In this document: positions 13,886 to 26,284 of the stretch, one piece after another
How the letters are laid out: the number at the start of each line of letters is the position of its first letter
Position numbering within the stretch: position 1 is the stretch's first letter
NCBI GenBank assembly: GCA_028583405.1
Contig: JAPTMU010000113.1
Location: forward strand, 305,001-369,000
From: Pogonophryne albipinna
Taxonomy: Eukaryota; Chordata; Actinopteri; Perciformes; Artedidraconidae
Direction of reading: 5' to 3'
Length of the DNA: 64,000 nucleotides
Translations under genes and position numbers: made by a program
Notes under the pieces: model-generated
Database searches by the model: none
What the model saw: only the letters and a program-made list of their open reading frames with translations
Told to the model about the DNA's origin: nothing

Positions 13886-15153
13886 GTGCTGTAGTTCCTT
13901 AATAGCCCAACATTAGCCACCTTTAGCTTAGCGGTGGTGACGTAAAGTCATGTGACCGTGCTGTAGTTCCTTTATAGCCCAACTTTAGCCTCCTTTAGCT
14001 TAGTGATGGGGACGTAAAGTCATGTGACCGTGCTGTAGTTCCTTTATAGCCCAACATTAGCCACCTTTAGCTTAGCGGTGGTGACGTGAAGTCATGTGAC
14101 CGTGCTGTAGTTCCTTTATAGCCCAACATTAGTCACCTTTAGCTTAGTGATGGGGACGTAAAGTCATGTGACCGTGCTGTAGTTCCTTTATAGCCCAACT
14201 TTAGCCTCCTTTAGCTTAGTGATGGGGACGTAAAGTCATGTGACCGTGCTGTAGTTCCTTTATAGCCCAACATTAGCCACCTTTAGCTTAGCGGTGGTGA
14301 CGTGAAGTCATGTGACCGTGCTGTAGTTCCTTTATAGCCCAACATTAGCCACCTTTAGCTTAGCGGTGGTGACGTGAAGTCATGTGACCGTGCTGTAGTT
14401 CCTTTATAGCCCAACATTAGCCACCTTTAGCTTAGCGGTGGTGACGTGAAGTCATGTGACCGTGCTGTAGTTCCTTTATAGCCCACCATTAGCCTCCTTT
14501 AGCTTAGCGGTGGTGACGTGAAGTCATGTGACCGTGCTGTAGTTCCTTTATAGCCCAACATTAGCCACCTTTAGCTTCGCGGTGGTGACGTGAAGTCATG
14601 TGACCGTGCTGTAGTTCCTTTATAGCCCAACATTAGCCACCTTTAGCTTAGCGGTGGTGACGTGAAGTCATGTGACCGTGCTGTAGTTCCTTTATAGCCC
14701 AACATTAGTCACCTTTAGCTTAGTGATGGGGACGTAAAGTCATGTGACCGTGCTGTAGTTCCTTTATAGCCCAACTTTAGCCTCCTTTAGCTTAGTGATG
14801 GGGACGTAAAGTCATGTGACCGTGCTGTAGTTCCTTTATAGCCCAACATTAGCCACCTTTAGCTTAGCGGTGGTGACGTGAAGTCATGTGACCGTGCTGT
14901 AGTTCCTTTATAGCCCAACATTAGCCACCTTTAGCTTAGCGGTGGTGACGTGAAGTCATGTGACCGTGCTGTAGTTCCTTTATAGCCCAACATTAGCCAC
15001 CTTTAGCTTAGCGGTGGTGACGTGAAGTCATGTGACCGTGCTGTAGTTCCTTTATAGCCCACCATTAGCCTCCTTTAGCTTAGCGGTGGTGACGTGAAGT
15101 CATGTGACCGTGCTGTAGTTCCTTTATAGCCCAACATTAGCCACCTTTAGCTT
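13886..15153 (+). repeat. Minisatellite family A, array A3 with 576-bp higher-order repeat
   Basis: About 17-18 units of 72 bp. The marker unit TTAGTGATGGGGACGTAAAG occurs at 14001, 14145, 14217, 14721 and 14793, and GCCCACCATTAG at 14481 and 15057. The pairs are offset by exactly 576 bp, that is eight units. The array therefore contains two copies of an eight-unit block. Confidence 0.95.
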
Positions 15154-15585
15154 GCTATGCTCCTGTCCACCTTCCCATGAACTAAATTGCAGCTCTTTGT
15201 CACTCCAGGAACAAACCTATACAGGAATGTGTGGAGCAAAACAAAAGCATGGCGACGCTCTGATTCAGATTCTCCCACCTTCCTCAAACACATGTAGGCC
15301 TACTGGGAAGTTCATGGTACCGGTGTAATCAAGCGTTCACAGATTATTATATCATCATAGGACTTATTTGCCACCAGTCTGAAGTCTCCTTGGCAGTGTG
15401 TTGAGGTCGCAGCCTGCTGATTCTGGTCTATAATAAACACAGTCGGGGAGCAGAACGCATGAAAGAGCTAATGGGTGAGGCCGCTGAGAGTCTGTCAGCT
15501 CGAATTCACTCACACACAGAGGGGAATGATGACCGAGTGAGGAACTGATGGAGCAAAGTGAAAGAAGGAATCACAGACAGGGAGA
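15154..15585. other. unique non-coding stretch
   Basis: Moderate GC content with no open frame or repeats that I can recognise. Confidence 0.4.
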
Positions 15586-15905
15586 ATGACATGATAGATC
15601 AGGTCTAAACCACCAGACTCAGGGACAGTTTCATCCCACAGGCCATCAGACTGTTAAACACCTGAACTGTTGAAACAACATCCAGAACATCTGTTTGCAA
15701 CTTACAATTTATGTATCTAATATATCTATTCCATTTACTTGTATAGACTCTTCTTGCACTATTTATATTTTTGCACACGTCAAAACATTCTCTTACAATA
15801 TGTGATCTGTTTTATTTGTACTATGTCATATATATATATTCATGTTGCTCTGCTGGAGGAGCCTGTGACTTCAATTGTCCATTGACATATGTGTGGTTTA
15901 AGATT
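15586..15905 (+). mobile_element. LINE 3' end (Rex1/CR1-like)
   Basis: The reading frame TTRLRDSFIPQAIRLLNT followed by a stop is the usual C-terminal end of a fish LINE protein. The 3' UTR holds TTACTTGTATAGACTCTTC, TTGCACTATTTATATTTTTG and GTTGCTCTGCTGGAGGAGCC. The last block is also present, inverted, at 16680-16710. Confidence 0.75.
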
Positions 15906-15952
15906 AAGATCAACTGTTAGTGAAAGCCAGTTTTTCGCTCTGGTGTTTTTTC

Positions 15953-16621
<669 letters not shown>

Positions 16622-16815
16622 AAGGCTTTTATTTGCATTCGTACATACAGTAGCTACAGTGTAGATATATCAATGAGAATCTGAGGCCAGGCTCCTCCAA
16701 CAGAGCAACACAACAACACAGATAAAATAGTGCAAGTAAATACAATAAAATAGAATAGAAGTAGTGCCATAAGGGTCTATAAACAAGTGATACATCATTT
16801 GTAAGTTGCAAACAG
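16622..16815 (-). mobile_element. LINE 3' UTR fragment, inverted
   Basis: Reverse complement carries GTTGCTCTGTTGGAGGAGCC and TATTTGCACTA-like sequence matching the LINE tail at 15586-15905. It ends with the terminal AAATAAAAGCC block at about 16624-16640. It is a tail-to-tail partner of that copy. Confidence 0.65.
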
Positions 16816-17305
16816 GGGAATGTTATGGATGTTTGCAGTGAAACAGACACTGGTCCTGGTGGAGAGGTTTACTCTGTGTTTGTGTTCAGTCCAGTAGAAA
16901 GCCCCAGAGAGTGTTCCTGTCAGCAGACTGAAGCTCATCAAATATTTAATGTCCAGCCACCATCGCTCCTCAGTGTTTTGGAGAGAGTCTGAATGGAGCT
17001 GCCGTGTTGTGACACCTTCACCCTGGGACTGCCTTAGGACCATTCGACTGTCTGTCTTTTCAAAAAACACCTGCAAGGAATGTCACAAAATAAGTGCAGA
17101 GGTCTTGAGAAAGGGAACCGGAAGACATACATTTCCTTTTGTGTCCTGTTTTCCTTAATGAGTCACCCTACGTTTTTAATGTATAGCTTTTTGTGAACAC
17201 ACCATTTTACCGTAGCCCTGGTGTCTAACCCTAATAATATCAATTTTGCATTTAGACTGCAGATTTTCTTTGGCATTAACCAGTTTTTAAACACTGCCAG
17301 AGACC
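16816..17305. other. unique non-coding stretch
   Basis: A 93-codon minus frame (16795-17076) shows no recognisable domain and has no supported splice sites. I treat it as chance. Confidence 0.4.
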
Positions 17306-17706
17306 ATACTGTGTTCCCTTCAGTGTTCACTTCCTATCTGTCTTCTTCTGCTGTTCCCTTTAATGTGTACTTCCTGTCCGTCTTCTGCTGTTCCCTTTAG
17401 TGTTTACTTCCTGTCTGTCTTCTTCTGCTGTCCCCTTTAGTGTTTACTTCCTGTCTTCCTCTGTTGTTCCCTTTAGTGTTTACTTCCTTTCTGTCTTCTT
17501 CTGTTGTTCCCTTTAGTGTGTACTTCATGTCCGTCTTCTTCTGTTGTTCCCTTTAGTGTTTACTTCCTGTCCGTCTTCTTCTGCTGTTCCCTTTAGTGTT
17601 TACTTCCTGTCTGTCTTCTTCTGCTGTTCCATTTAGTGTTTACTTCCTGTCTGTCTTCTTCTGCTGTTCCCTTTAGTGTTTACTTCCTGTCTGTCTTCTT
17701 CTGCTG
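17306..17706 (-). repeat. Minisatellite family D, array D2 (40-bp unit)
   Basis: Reverse complement of the D1 unit: AGTGTTTACTTCCTGTCTGT then CTTCTTCTGCTGTTCCCTTT. About 10 units. Several are shortened by loss of TTCTTCTG segments near 17375-17470. Confidence 0.95.
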
Positions 17707-18619
17707 ATTTCTCGGACGTCCAGCTCGCTGTCTTTTTACCTCTCCTTCTCTTGTTCATTTTTAATTTTCTCTACCGGGGAACGTTTAGCCATCCAAAGTC
17801 TTGTGCTCTCAAATATTTGGGTCAACCATTTTCCTCATATTCTTGGTCTCTAACCCTCAATATGTCAGAAAAACTTCAAGAAACGTTTTATTGAATTTTT
17901 TAAGGACTGTTCATTCACTTTCATCACTTGCAGTATTCGATGCATTTCCAGAAATTACGCTCTAGCAATTTTGCATATGACAATAACATCTTTGGTCTTT
18001 TTGTAAACCCATATTTGCTGTCAGTTTGACCCATTCCATCGATAGCTTTTCTGTAATTAACTGTCAAATGTGGCACCCTAGCATTATCATAAACGCTTGT
18101 TGTAACCTAATCTTTCTAAGGGAAGCAGCACTTATATAATCCATCATCTTGAAAGCCACGTCACATTCATCTGAACATGTGCAAGAGACTTTCTAAGGGA
18201 AGGTAAGTACAAAATAAGTCAAAAGAAAGTGTCATGGGACTGAAAGTAAAGCCAGATTCAGGCGAACACGACTTCTAACGTTGTCAGGTCGCTGTAGTGT
18301 TTCACACCTCGCTCATTTGTCATCCAGAAGTCGCTTTCATTTTCACACAACATGGCCGACACAGGGTCACACACGACACTTAGACCTTTCCCAGGGAGGA
18401 ATCATCTCTGAGGGTATCTGGTCTGCAAACTCATATTTTATTGCAAAAACTCATGTGAGAGGTCCCACAGGAAATGATGTGATAACATGCACTAAGACGA
18501 CTGGCACACATGTTCACATAAAAGCCTGTATCATAAGTTATAGCCTCTCGAAGAAACAACAACTTTGGAAGGTTTTGCAAATGGTTCACACAGACCACAG
18601 TTTTGCCCCTAAACACATA
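17707..18619. other. unique non-coding stretch
   Basis: No recognisable exon or repeat. A 139-codon plus frame (18281-18700) runs into the foldback element and is composition-driven. Confidence 0.4.
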
Positions 18620-18916
18620 CAGTCCCCTATAAAACGATTGGAACAGCGAGGCCAATTGCTTTACTTTTGCTGTACACTGAAAACAATTCACAAAAGATGA
18701 ATATGAGACAAAAAGGTCAGTATTTCAGCTTTTAATTCTAGGTATCTAGATCTGTTAAACAACTGAGAAGATGGAACCTTTTGTTTAAACACACATTGTT
18801 GAAAAGCTGAAATACTGACCTTTTGTCTCTTATTCATCTTTTGATGACATTGTTTTCAGTGTACAGCCAAAATAAAGCAATGGGCCTCGCTGTTCCAATA
18901 GTTTTGGAGGGGACTG
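18620..18916. mobile_element. Tc1/mariner-type foldback MITE
   Basis: A near-palindromic element of about 297 bp bounded by TA. The left arm starts CAGTCCCCTATAAAACGATTGG; the right arm ends CCAATAGTTTTGGAGGGGACTG. The arms continue inward through AACAGCGAGGCC and CTGAAATACTGACC on both sides, leaving a short loop near 18740-18790. A TA target and long inverted arms fit Tc1/mariner. No transposase. Confidence 0.88.
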
Positions 18917-19780
18917 TATATTGCGCTCTCACAGGTCCAGATTAGATTTAGATTAGATATCTGGGATGCATTGTATACTTATACTTGCAGTTCCAAGTCA
19001 AGTTCATACAGTAGCTGGGGCTCGATTGTAAAATGTGTTTTCCACTGACAAGTCCAGGGTTAGGGTTAGGGGCTTTCTTCACATCATTTAAACTGGAGTG
19101 TAAGGGTTAGGGTTAGGGGCTTTCTTAACATCATTTAAACTGGAGTGTAAGTATCTTTATTGATTAAAGTGTGTCTATAAAATGTAAGTGCATGTATAGT
19201 ACTTTACTGTATCCACACTTATACTACAAGTATCTTTAAGTATTTAAGTAAGGGTGATGTACAGTTCCTCAAAGCACTTGACAAGTCTTACAAGCACATA
19301 CAGAACATCCACAGATGCCACACAGCTAATTAGCAATATGTAAAGACTTCACAACGTTCATTTAAACTTTTTCAATGTTTGTTGGTGAACAATAAATGTT
19401 AATCCCAAAGCATAGCACGTTTGTGAAGACTTGTGTACTAAGAAAAAGTATTCCTGTATACAGCACCTCAATGCCCATTATGCTTCTTGGCTACCAAAAT
19501 CTAAATGAGATTGAGAATCAGATATTTATGTCAGTATTCTTTTCTAAAACGGATATGTAGCACTTAGACAGGAAAACACACAAGGAAAACCACTTGTTTA
19601 ACCTGTGTTGAGGCCAGACCAGACAAATTGGTTATTGCCGGTTAATTCAATCCACCTTTTGCCTGCAGTGAGGTCAACCAGTGTCATTGTTTTAAACAAC
19701 CATTTTATTTATCGACTTCAAAACAGTTTAGCTCCTTAACTCTATTAAGGAAGGAGAACATCTTCACCAAACTGCTGCTG
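18917..19780. other. unique stretch with a 66-bp tandem duplication
   Basis: A block starting AGGGTTAGGGTTAGGGGC and ending ATTTAAACTGGAGTGTA occurs twice at about 19055-19150. It carries telomere-like TTAGGG dimers. Otherwise there are no genes or repeats that I recognise. Confidence 0.6.
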
Positions 19781-19901
19781 CAGAAAGAGCAGCTGAAGTA
19801 CTTTAGAAAGATACAAGTAGAGAAGATAAAAGCAGCGCAACACTTGCGTACCATGCTGCGAATGGATCTGGCCCTTCCTACATCCAGGACATGGTTAAAC
19901 C

Positions 19902-20501
19902 CATGGCCGTATCTACCATTGAGGTCACCGAGGTCCGGACCTCTGTAATATTTTCCGAGCTGTGAAACAAAACTTGTGAAATAATTGCACTAAATGGGGT
20001 TCTTTGTAGTACTTCCATTGACTGACCATGGGGGCGCTGCATAACTACGTAGTCTTGATTAAAGCAAACAGAAGAAGACGACATGTATCAACAGACCACC
20101 GCAGCCCGGACTTGTACCGGAGCAGCGAAGGAGTGATGAGGTATCTAGAGATCTGAGTCCAGTGGGCTGCTTGTGTTTCTGTTCATCAGGACATCATATG
20201 ACCAGCAGATCCTGTGTGAACGCTCTACGTTAGTCAGTGGACGTCCGACTACATGCACACTAACTTATATTGCAGCTATAGGCTATACTTTGGTTTAGAT
20301 TGCCTGAATAAACTAGCTAGAGAGCTTACGTTAATTACGTTCATCCAATGTCAGAAGGATTACCTTTTAACAAACGTTGTAATGCTTTTCTTTCATTTCA
20401 ATTTGAGTAAAACATTGAAGATATAACATTGTATTGTTTTCTTTTTACACTGACTCAGATATAATGAAAATACTACGTCAGTCGAAGCTCAGCTTTGGTA
20501 C

Positions 20502-20589
<88 letters not shown>

Positions 20590-20599
20590 CAGGACAGGC

Positions 20600-20632
<33 letters not shown>

Positions 20633-21405
20633 AAGAGAGAGAGAGAAAGTGATGGAAGTCAGAGAGGAACTGCAGGTACAGTATGTAGGCTTAATTACCC
20701 CATATATCTATATATCTATATATAGATATATATACATCTATAACAATAGTCTTAATTTACAATAGGCATAATTGTAAAACAACATACATCTATTGCAGTT
20801 ATGATGTCATAATAACATACAATTGTATAAAACACAATTTGCTTACATCTTTGTTCTCTTTTGAGAATCAAACAAAACAGATTTAAATAAAAAAAGAATG
20901 CAAACAAACAAATGAAATGAACTAAATGGCTGAATTGCTTTTGATTCACTGGCAGGAGCGACAAGTGAGGAGGAGCAACAAGTGAACAACGAGGGAGAGG
21001 TTGAACAAAGAGAAAGAGTAGAGGAGAGAGAGAGTAAAGAACAGGAAGAAGACAGAGAGACTAAAGAAGATGGAAGAGAGGCTGCAGGTTATGGAAAGGA
21101 GAGAGACGTGGAAAATGAATGTTGACAATGTTTTGATCATTTTAGCCTCTTCTGCGTCCAGATCATTAATAGTAACAATCAACTGATTCTTATGCATTAC
21201 ACTTTCAAAAATAATTGATGCTGACATTGTCAGCCCACTGACATGGTTTGAAATCAATATATTATCCAATGTGTGACCCCCCCCCCCACAGGACTTCAAA
21301 AGCACCTAACTAGATCATGAAAATCCCAAAATCTCGGGGGGTATCCCCCGAACCCCTCTAACATGTTTGGAGCTCGGTATTTAGGAAATCCTGGATACGG
21401 CCCTG
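19902..21405. mobile_element. hAT element, 8-bp TSD, inserted in a LINE
   Basis: Left terminus CATGGCCGTATCTACC; right terminus GGATACGGCCCTG, an inverted repeat CA-GGCCGTATC. GTTAAACC flanks both sides (19894-19901 and 21406-21413). The interior of 1.5 kb has a GA run (20507-20650). Near 20464 it has a start codon followed by KILRQSKLSFG, similar in style to the N-terminus of hAT transposases, then acidic, charged sequence (20955-21120). No transposase core or dimerisation domain remains, so it is non-autonomous. Confidence 0.88.
20507..20650. repeat. (GA)n / GAGAAA purine-rich microsatellite
   Basis: About 38 pure GA units to 20582, then an imperfect part with GACAGGACAGGC and (GAGAAA). 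The whole run lies inside the hAT element. Confidence 0.96.
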
Positions 21406-21836
21406 GTTAAACCGTACACCCCAGCACGTGCACTCCGCTCTGCATCAACCAAACGGCTCGCTGCACCCTCGCTGCGAAGGGGACCCAAGTTCCCATCAGC
21501 AAAAACACGTGGGTTTGCTATCCTGGCTCCAAGATGGTGGAATGAGCTCCCCATTGACATCAGGACAGCAGATAGCTTACACACCTTCCAGACTGAAAAC
21601 TCATCTCTTTCGACTCCACTTCGAGCAATAGAACTATTAACAAAGCACTTATATACTAATAAAGGACTGGCTTACCTAAAGCCAGTTGAGTAGCACTTGA
21701 AATGTTTGACTCTATGAAACCTGATGTACTTATATGATTCTGTTTTCTTCAAGGTTGTGTCTTCCTGGTCGATTGTACTTATTGTAAGTCGCTTTGGATA
21801 AAAGCGTCAGCTAAATGTAATGTAATGAAATACAGT

Positions 21837-22528
21837 AGAGACTAATTTATGAGAGATTTACACATGATTGGAAGCTATAAGTCAAATGAACACTCAAAAT
21901 GTACAATATTGTTATCTCTTGAGTCAAAGTTCAAACCTCTGTCCTACTCTTATTGCCAGCAAGGGCTGTTTAAAATGTAGATTTGGTAAATATAAGAGTG
22001 TGTTAAATGTACAATATTACGACATCAGAGGAAGTGAGGAGAATAGATTTACACATCAAACTATTTAAAATGACTAGATATGCACACGTTATTAATAATA
22101 AGAGAACAAAATGATTGAAAAACAAAAGTACACCATGGTAAAAAAAGTAGCAGTATATTTGTTTTAAAAAAGTGACTGTATGGAATTAAAGAGGTAGCTT
22201 TTCTGTATGCCAATTGTAGATGAACTGAGAGAAAATAACGACTATCGTTAAAAAACTAAAATAAACAAAAAACGTTAACTTTAAGACAAAACCATAAGTG
22301 GTAAAATGCAAAGTTGTTTTTGGGTTTTAGGACTCTCCATTATCAGGTGGTCATCCAATGGTTTGGGGACCAAGGTTTTAAACCTCATGTTTAGCACTTT
22401 GGCTGTCGGTTTCTCTCGTGTCAAATGTTGAATAAGTAACGTTTTCTGTTCCTATCCATTGGTGCTCATCAAACATCCGACTGACCATCGTTATCTACTC
22501 ATCCATACCCTTCCTCTTTCCATTAGTG
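21837..22528. other. unique non-coding stretch
   Basis: AT-rich with a 27-bp motif (AAATGTACAATATT) occurring twice near 21896 and 22005. No gene recognised. Confidence 0.4.
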
Positions 22529-23099
22529 CAGGGGTATCAAACTCAAATACACAGTGGGCCAAAATTAAAAAATGGGTACTAGTCGAGGGCCGGACTGGTT
22601 CAATGTTCAAAACTTATTGAAATGAACTTATTGCACATATTAAACCTGGAACTAACAAAGCTTAAGTGATTGCCCATAAAAACAACATTAAATAATCAGT
22701 TGCATTCATTTCTTATGGCTCTATCTGCAGCTTAGAGTCATTTCTTATGATTACATTTTCCCACAGGCCAACAACAGCTTCAACAAAACAATTCCCCTCA
22801 AAGAGAAAACCAAACATGCCCTGTTGTCGTGAGAGAGAAAGTGCAGAAGGAAGCATCCATTAAACTCAGTGTGCTGCTCTGTGATGCTAGTTCAGATACT
22901 TGGCATCTCATCTTGGGAGCAAGGTCATCAATGTTTGGGCTCAGGCTCTGAGCTGAGGAGACCCTCAGGATGGAGTGAAGGTGTGCGTGCAATATACCAG
23001 AGGGCCAGATCTAAGAGGAATTACAAATTATCCTGCGGGCCAAAATTAAATCCACCACGGGCCTGATGTGGCCCCCGGGCCTTGAGTTTGACACATGTG
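22529..23099. mobile_element. hAT (Charlie-like) MITE
   Basis: Left end CAGGGGTATCAAACTCAA; right end TTGAGTTTGACACATGTG, an inverted repeat. Subterminal GGGCCAAAATTAAA occurs near both ends. The flanking 8-mers CATTAGTG (22521-22528) and GTTTAGTG (23100-23107) agree at 6 of 8 positions, as expected for an aged hAT duplication. No intact transposase frame in 571 bp. Confidence 0.88.
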
Positions 23100-24305
<1,206 letters not shown>

Positions 24306-24989
24306 ATTATCTTTATCAGTGGATAGATTGGCTCGGTGAAAGGAAACACACCATGATTTAACAATATGGCGTCAAATGTTAATATCTGGTTCAATTTGGG
24401 AGCTTAGTTTGACTCAAAATCCTAAAACAACTATGGGGAGTAATGGATTTCATGTAACAAGATTATCAGAGACGGAAAGTAATCAGGTTACAAACATTTT
24501 ATATTCAGACTTTTTTCTTCGATGTATGACTTTTTTTTATTTTGACTTTTTTCTGAGAATTTCTTATTTTTATTTTAGAATTTCATTTTTCTTTTTTATG
24601 AGATTTTTTCCAAAGATTTGACTTTTTTCCCAGAATTAGTTTTTTTTCCCAAAAAATGATATTTTTCCAGAATTTGACTTTTTTTCCAGAATTTGAATTT
24701 TTCTAAATGTAATCTCAGAGCAATAGTTGAGAAGGACCTAAATGCTGAAATAATACCAACATTTTGCCCATCAGCATTCAGGATTAGGGGATAAATGTGT
24801 GGTTCTAGTCTCTATCAGACTGTTTGTGAGTCTTTATTGCACTCCGTCGACTCGAGAGGTTTCAGTTCGTCTTTGCCAGATTCTCTCCTCACACCAGCTG
24901 CCGTTCTACCTCCAATCCTCCCTTCTGTTTTAATTAACTCCAATGATCTGTCTGCTCCTGTGTTCTCATGGCATCTCAAATTCTCAAAT
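24306..24989. other. T-rich low-complexity and unique sequence
   Basis: Positions 24505-24710 are a degenerate series of TTTGACTTTTTTCCAGAA-like blocks 22-35 bp apart, a decayed T-rich minisatellite. The rest is unremarkable. Confidence 0.55.
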
Positions 24990-25561
24990 ACATCAACATA
25001 TGCTTCTTCCACTTCTTCATGTCTCTTCTACATCAACATGTGTCCCCTCTTCTTCATGTCTCTTCTACATCAACATGTGTCCCCTCTTCTTCATGTCTCT
25101 TCTACATCAACATGTGTCCCCTCTTCTTCATGTCTCTTCTACATCAACATGTGTCCCCTCTTCTTCATGTCTCTTCTACATCAACATGTGTCCCCTCTTC
25201 TTCATGTCTCTTCTACATCAACATGTGTCCCCTCTTCTTCATGTCATGAAAGTTTCAGGAACAAAGATTCTCTCTCTCTTTGATCCATTTCTATAAAAAC
25301 CTGTCTGAAAATGAGCTGATCAGATTTTGGCCACTTGATGATGTCATAACGATGTCTCTCAGAGGGGCGTGGGGAGGGGCTCCTTATTTTCATCTAGTAA
25401 CAGACAGAGAATCAGCACTTTGGAAACAGGGCTGAAACAGAGGGGATTATGGGTAATGCTGCAATGATCTGTTTGGTGTTTCAGCCAATCAGAGACAGGC
25501 TCTGGATATATCTGAGACCTGGGATATATTGATGAAGAACAGTATAATAGGGGACCTTTAA
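24990..25561 (+). mobile_element. MITE-C copy 1 with short 37-bp array
   Basis: The left terminus is worn (ATATGCTTCTTCCACTTCTTC). The array of about six 37-bp units covers 25013-25243. The 3' body follows (GTTTCAGGAACAAAGATTC, CTGATCAGATTTTGGCC, AGCCAATCAGAGACAGGC) and ends ATAATAGGGGACCTTTAA with TTAA at 25558-25561. Relative to copy 2 it lacks about 120 bp between ATAACGATG and TCTCTCAGAGGGG. Confidence 0.88.
25013..25243 (+). repeat. Minisatellite family C, array C-i (37-bp unit, ~6 copies)
   Basis: The unit is CTTCTTCATGTCTCTTCTAC followed by ATCAACATGTGTCCCCT. All copies are identical or nearly so. Since 37 is not a multiple of 3 and the unit has no stop in any frame, three overlapping frames stay open. 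Confidence 0.97.
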
Positions 25562-26284
25562 TATAAAGTAAAAACATTCCATTTGGACTAGAATCGCAGC
25601 TTCTATGACCCAACAGCCTCAGAGCACGCACACTGATGACTGTTTGGTTTCATTTGTCAGTGGTAATCACACGTGGCTGCCTGGTGGTGAGGGGGAACAT
25701 CCAGCTGCCAACTGAGTGGATCTCCAGGCAGTCAATGCTGTCACTGAGTGGATCCTTCACTCACAATATCACTCATGTCTGGTGAAGGAGAACTGGTGTC
25801 ATTCTGGCAAAGAGGACAGCGTTGTCTTGCATCCAAAAGACGAGGAAACACACTTCAGTACGTCATGATTGGTTCCTCAATTTCATTTAAATGCTAATTT
25901 GGTTTTGATGGCAGTCTTGGGGCTCTTCACTCTCAATGTTGAGATGCAGTCTTGTTTTAGTTCATGTATTTCATTAAGGATTAGTAAGATCCTGTTTATT
26001 CTCATTAAGTAACACATGGAGGGCAAATCTAAAACAGACAGAATACTAAGAACAACTAGAGAATGCAATTCCTGAAGAAATTGCTAGTGGGAATACTTTA
26101 TGCTGAAAATGTGACGCTAAACTGCTATGCTGAAATGTAATGTGCAAGAAGAAAGTGAAGAATTTAGATTGAAATGATACATGAACACTGGGGGCTTGAA
26201 TGTGTGATGAGAGAAGAAAAGAAAGTAAAAAGGCTTGGAAAAGCAGCAGAATATTTGAACTGCAAACTTCTGAACTAACTTGAT
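25562..26284. other. unique non-coding stretch
   Basis: Contains a local duplication around CTGAGTGGATC (25709 and 25743). No gene recognised. Confidence 0.4.

Larger units (their letters stand above)
19781..21836 (+). mobile_element. LINE 3' end split by a hAT element
   Basis: Left part 19781-19901 reads NGSGPSYIQDMVKP. After the inserted hAT element and one copy of the duplication, 21414-21600 continues in the same frame with YTPARALRS, RGPKFPSAKTRGFA and NELPIDIRTADS, typical of the C-terminus of a non-LTR reverse transcriptase. The 3' UTR ends with GTAAGTCGCTTTGGATAAAA then GCGTCAGCTAAATG and (TAATG)n at about 21785-21830. The same tail is seen on the SINEs at 57895 and 58319. Confidence 0.85.

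Noticed and set aside
15586..15905. Terminal exon of a host gene ending in RLLNT
   Set aside because: The peptide and 3' UTR match the style of a fish LINE end, and part recurs inverted 800 bp away.
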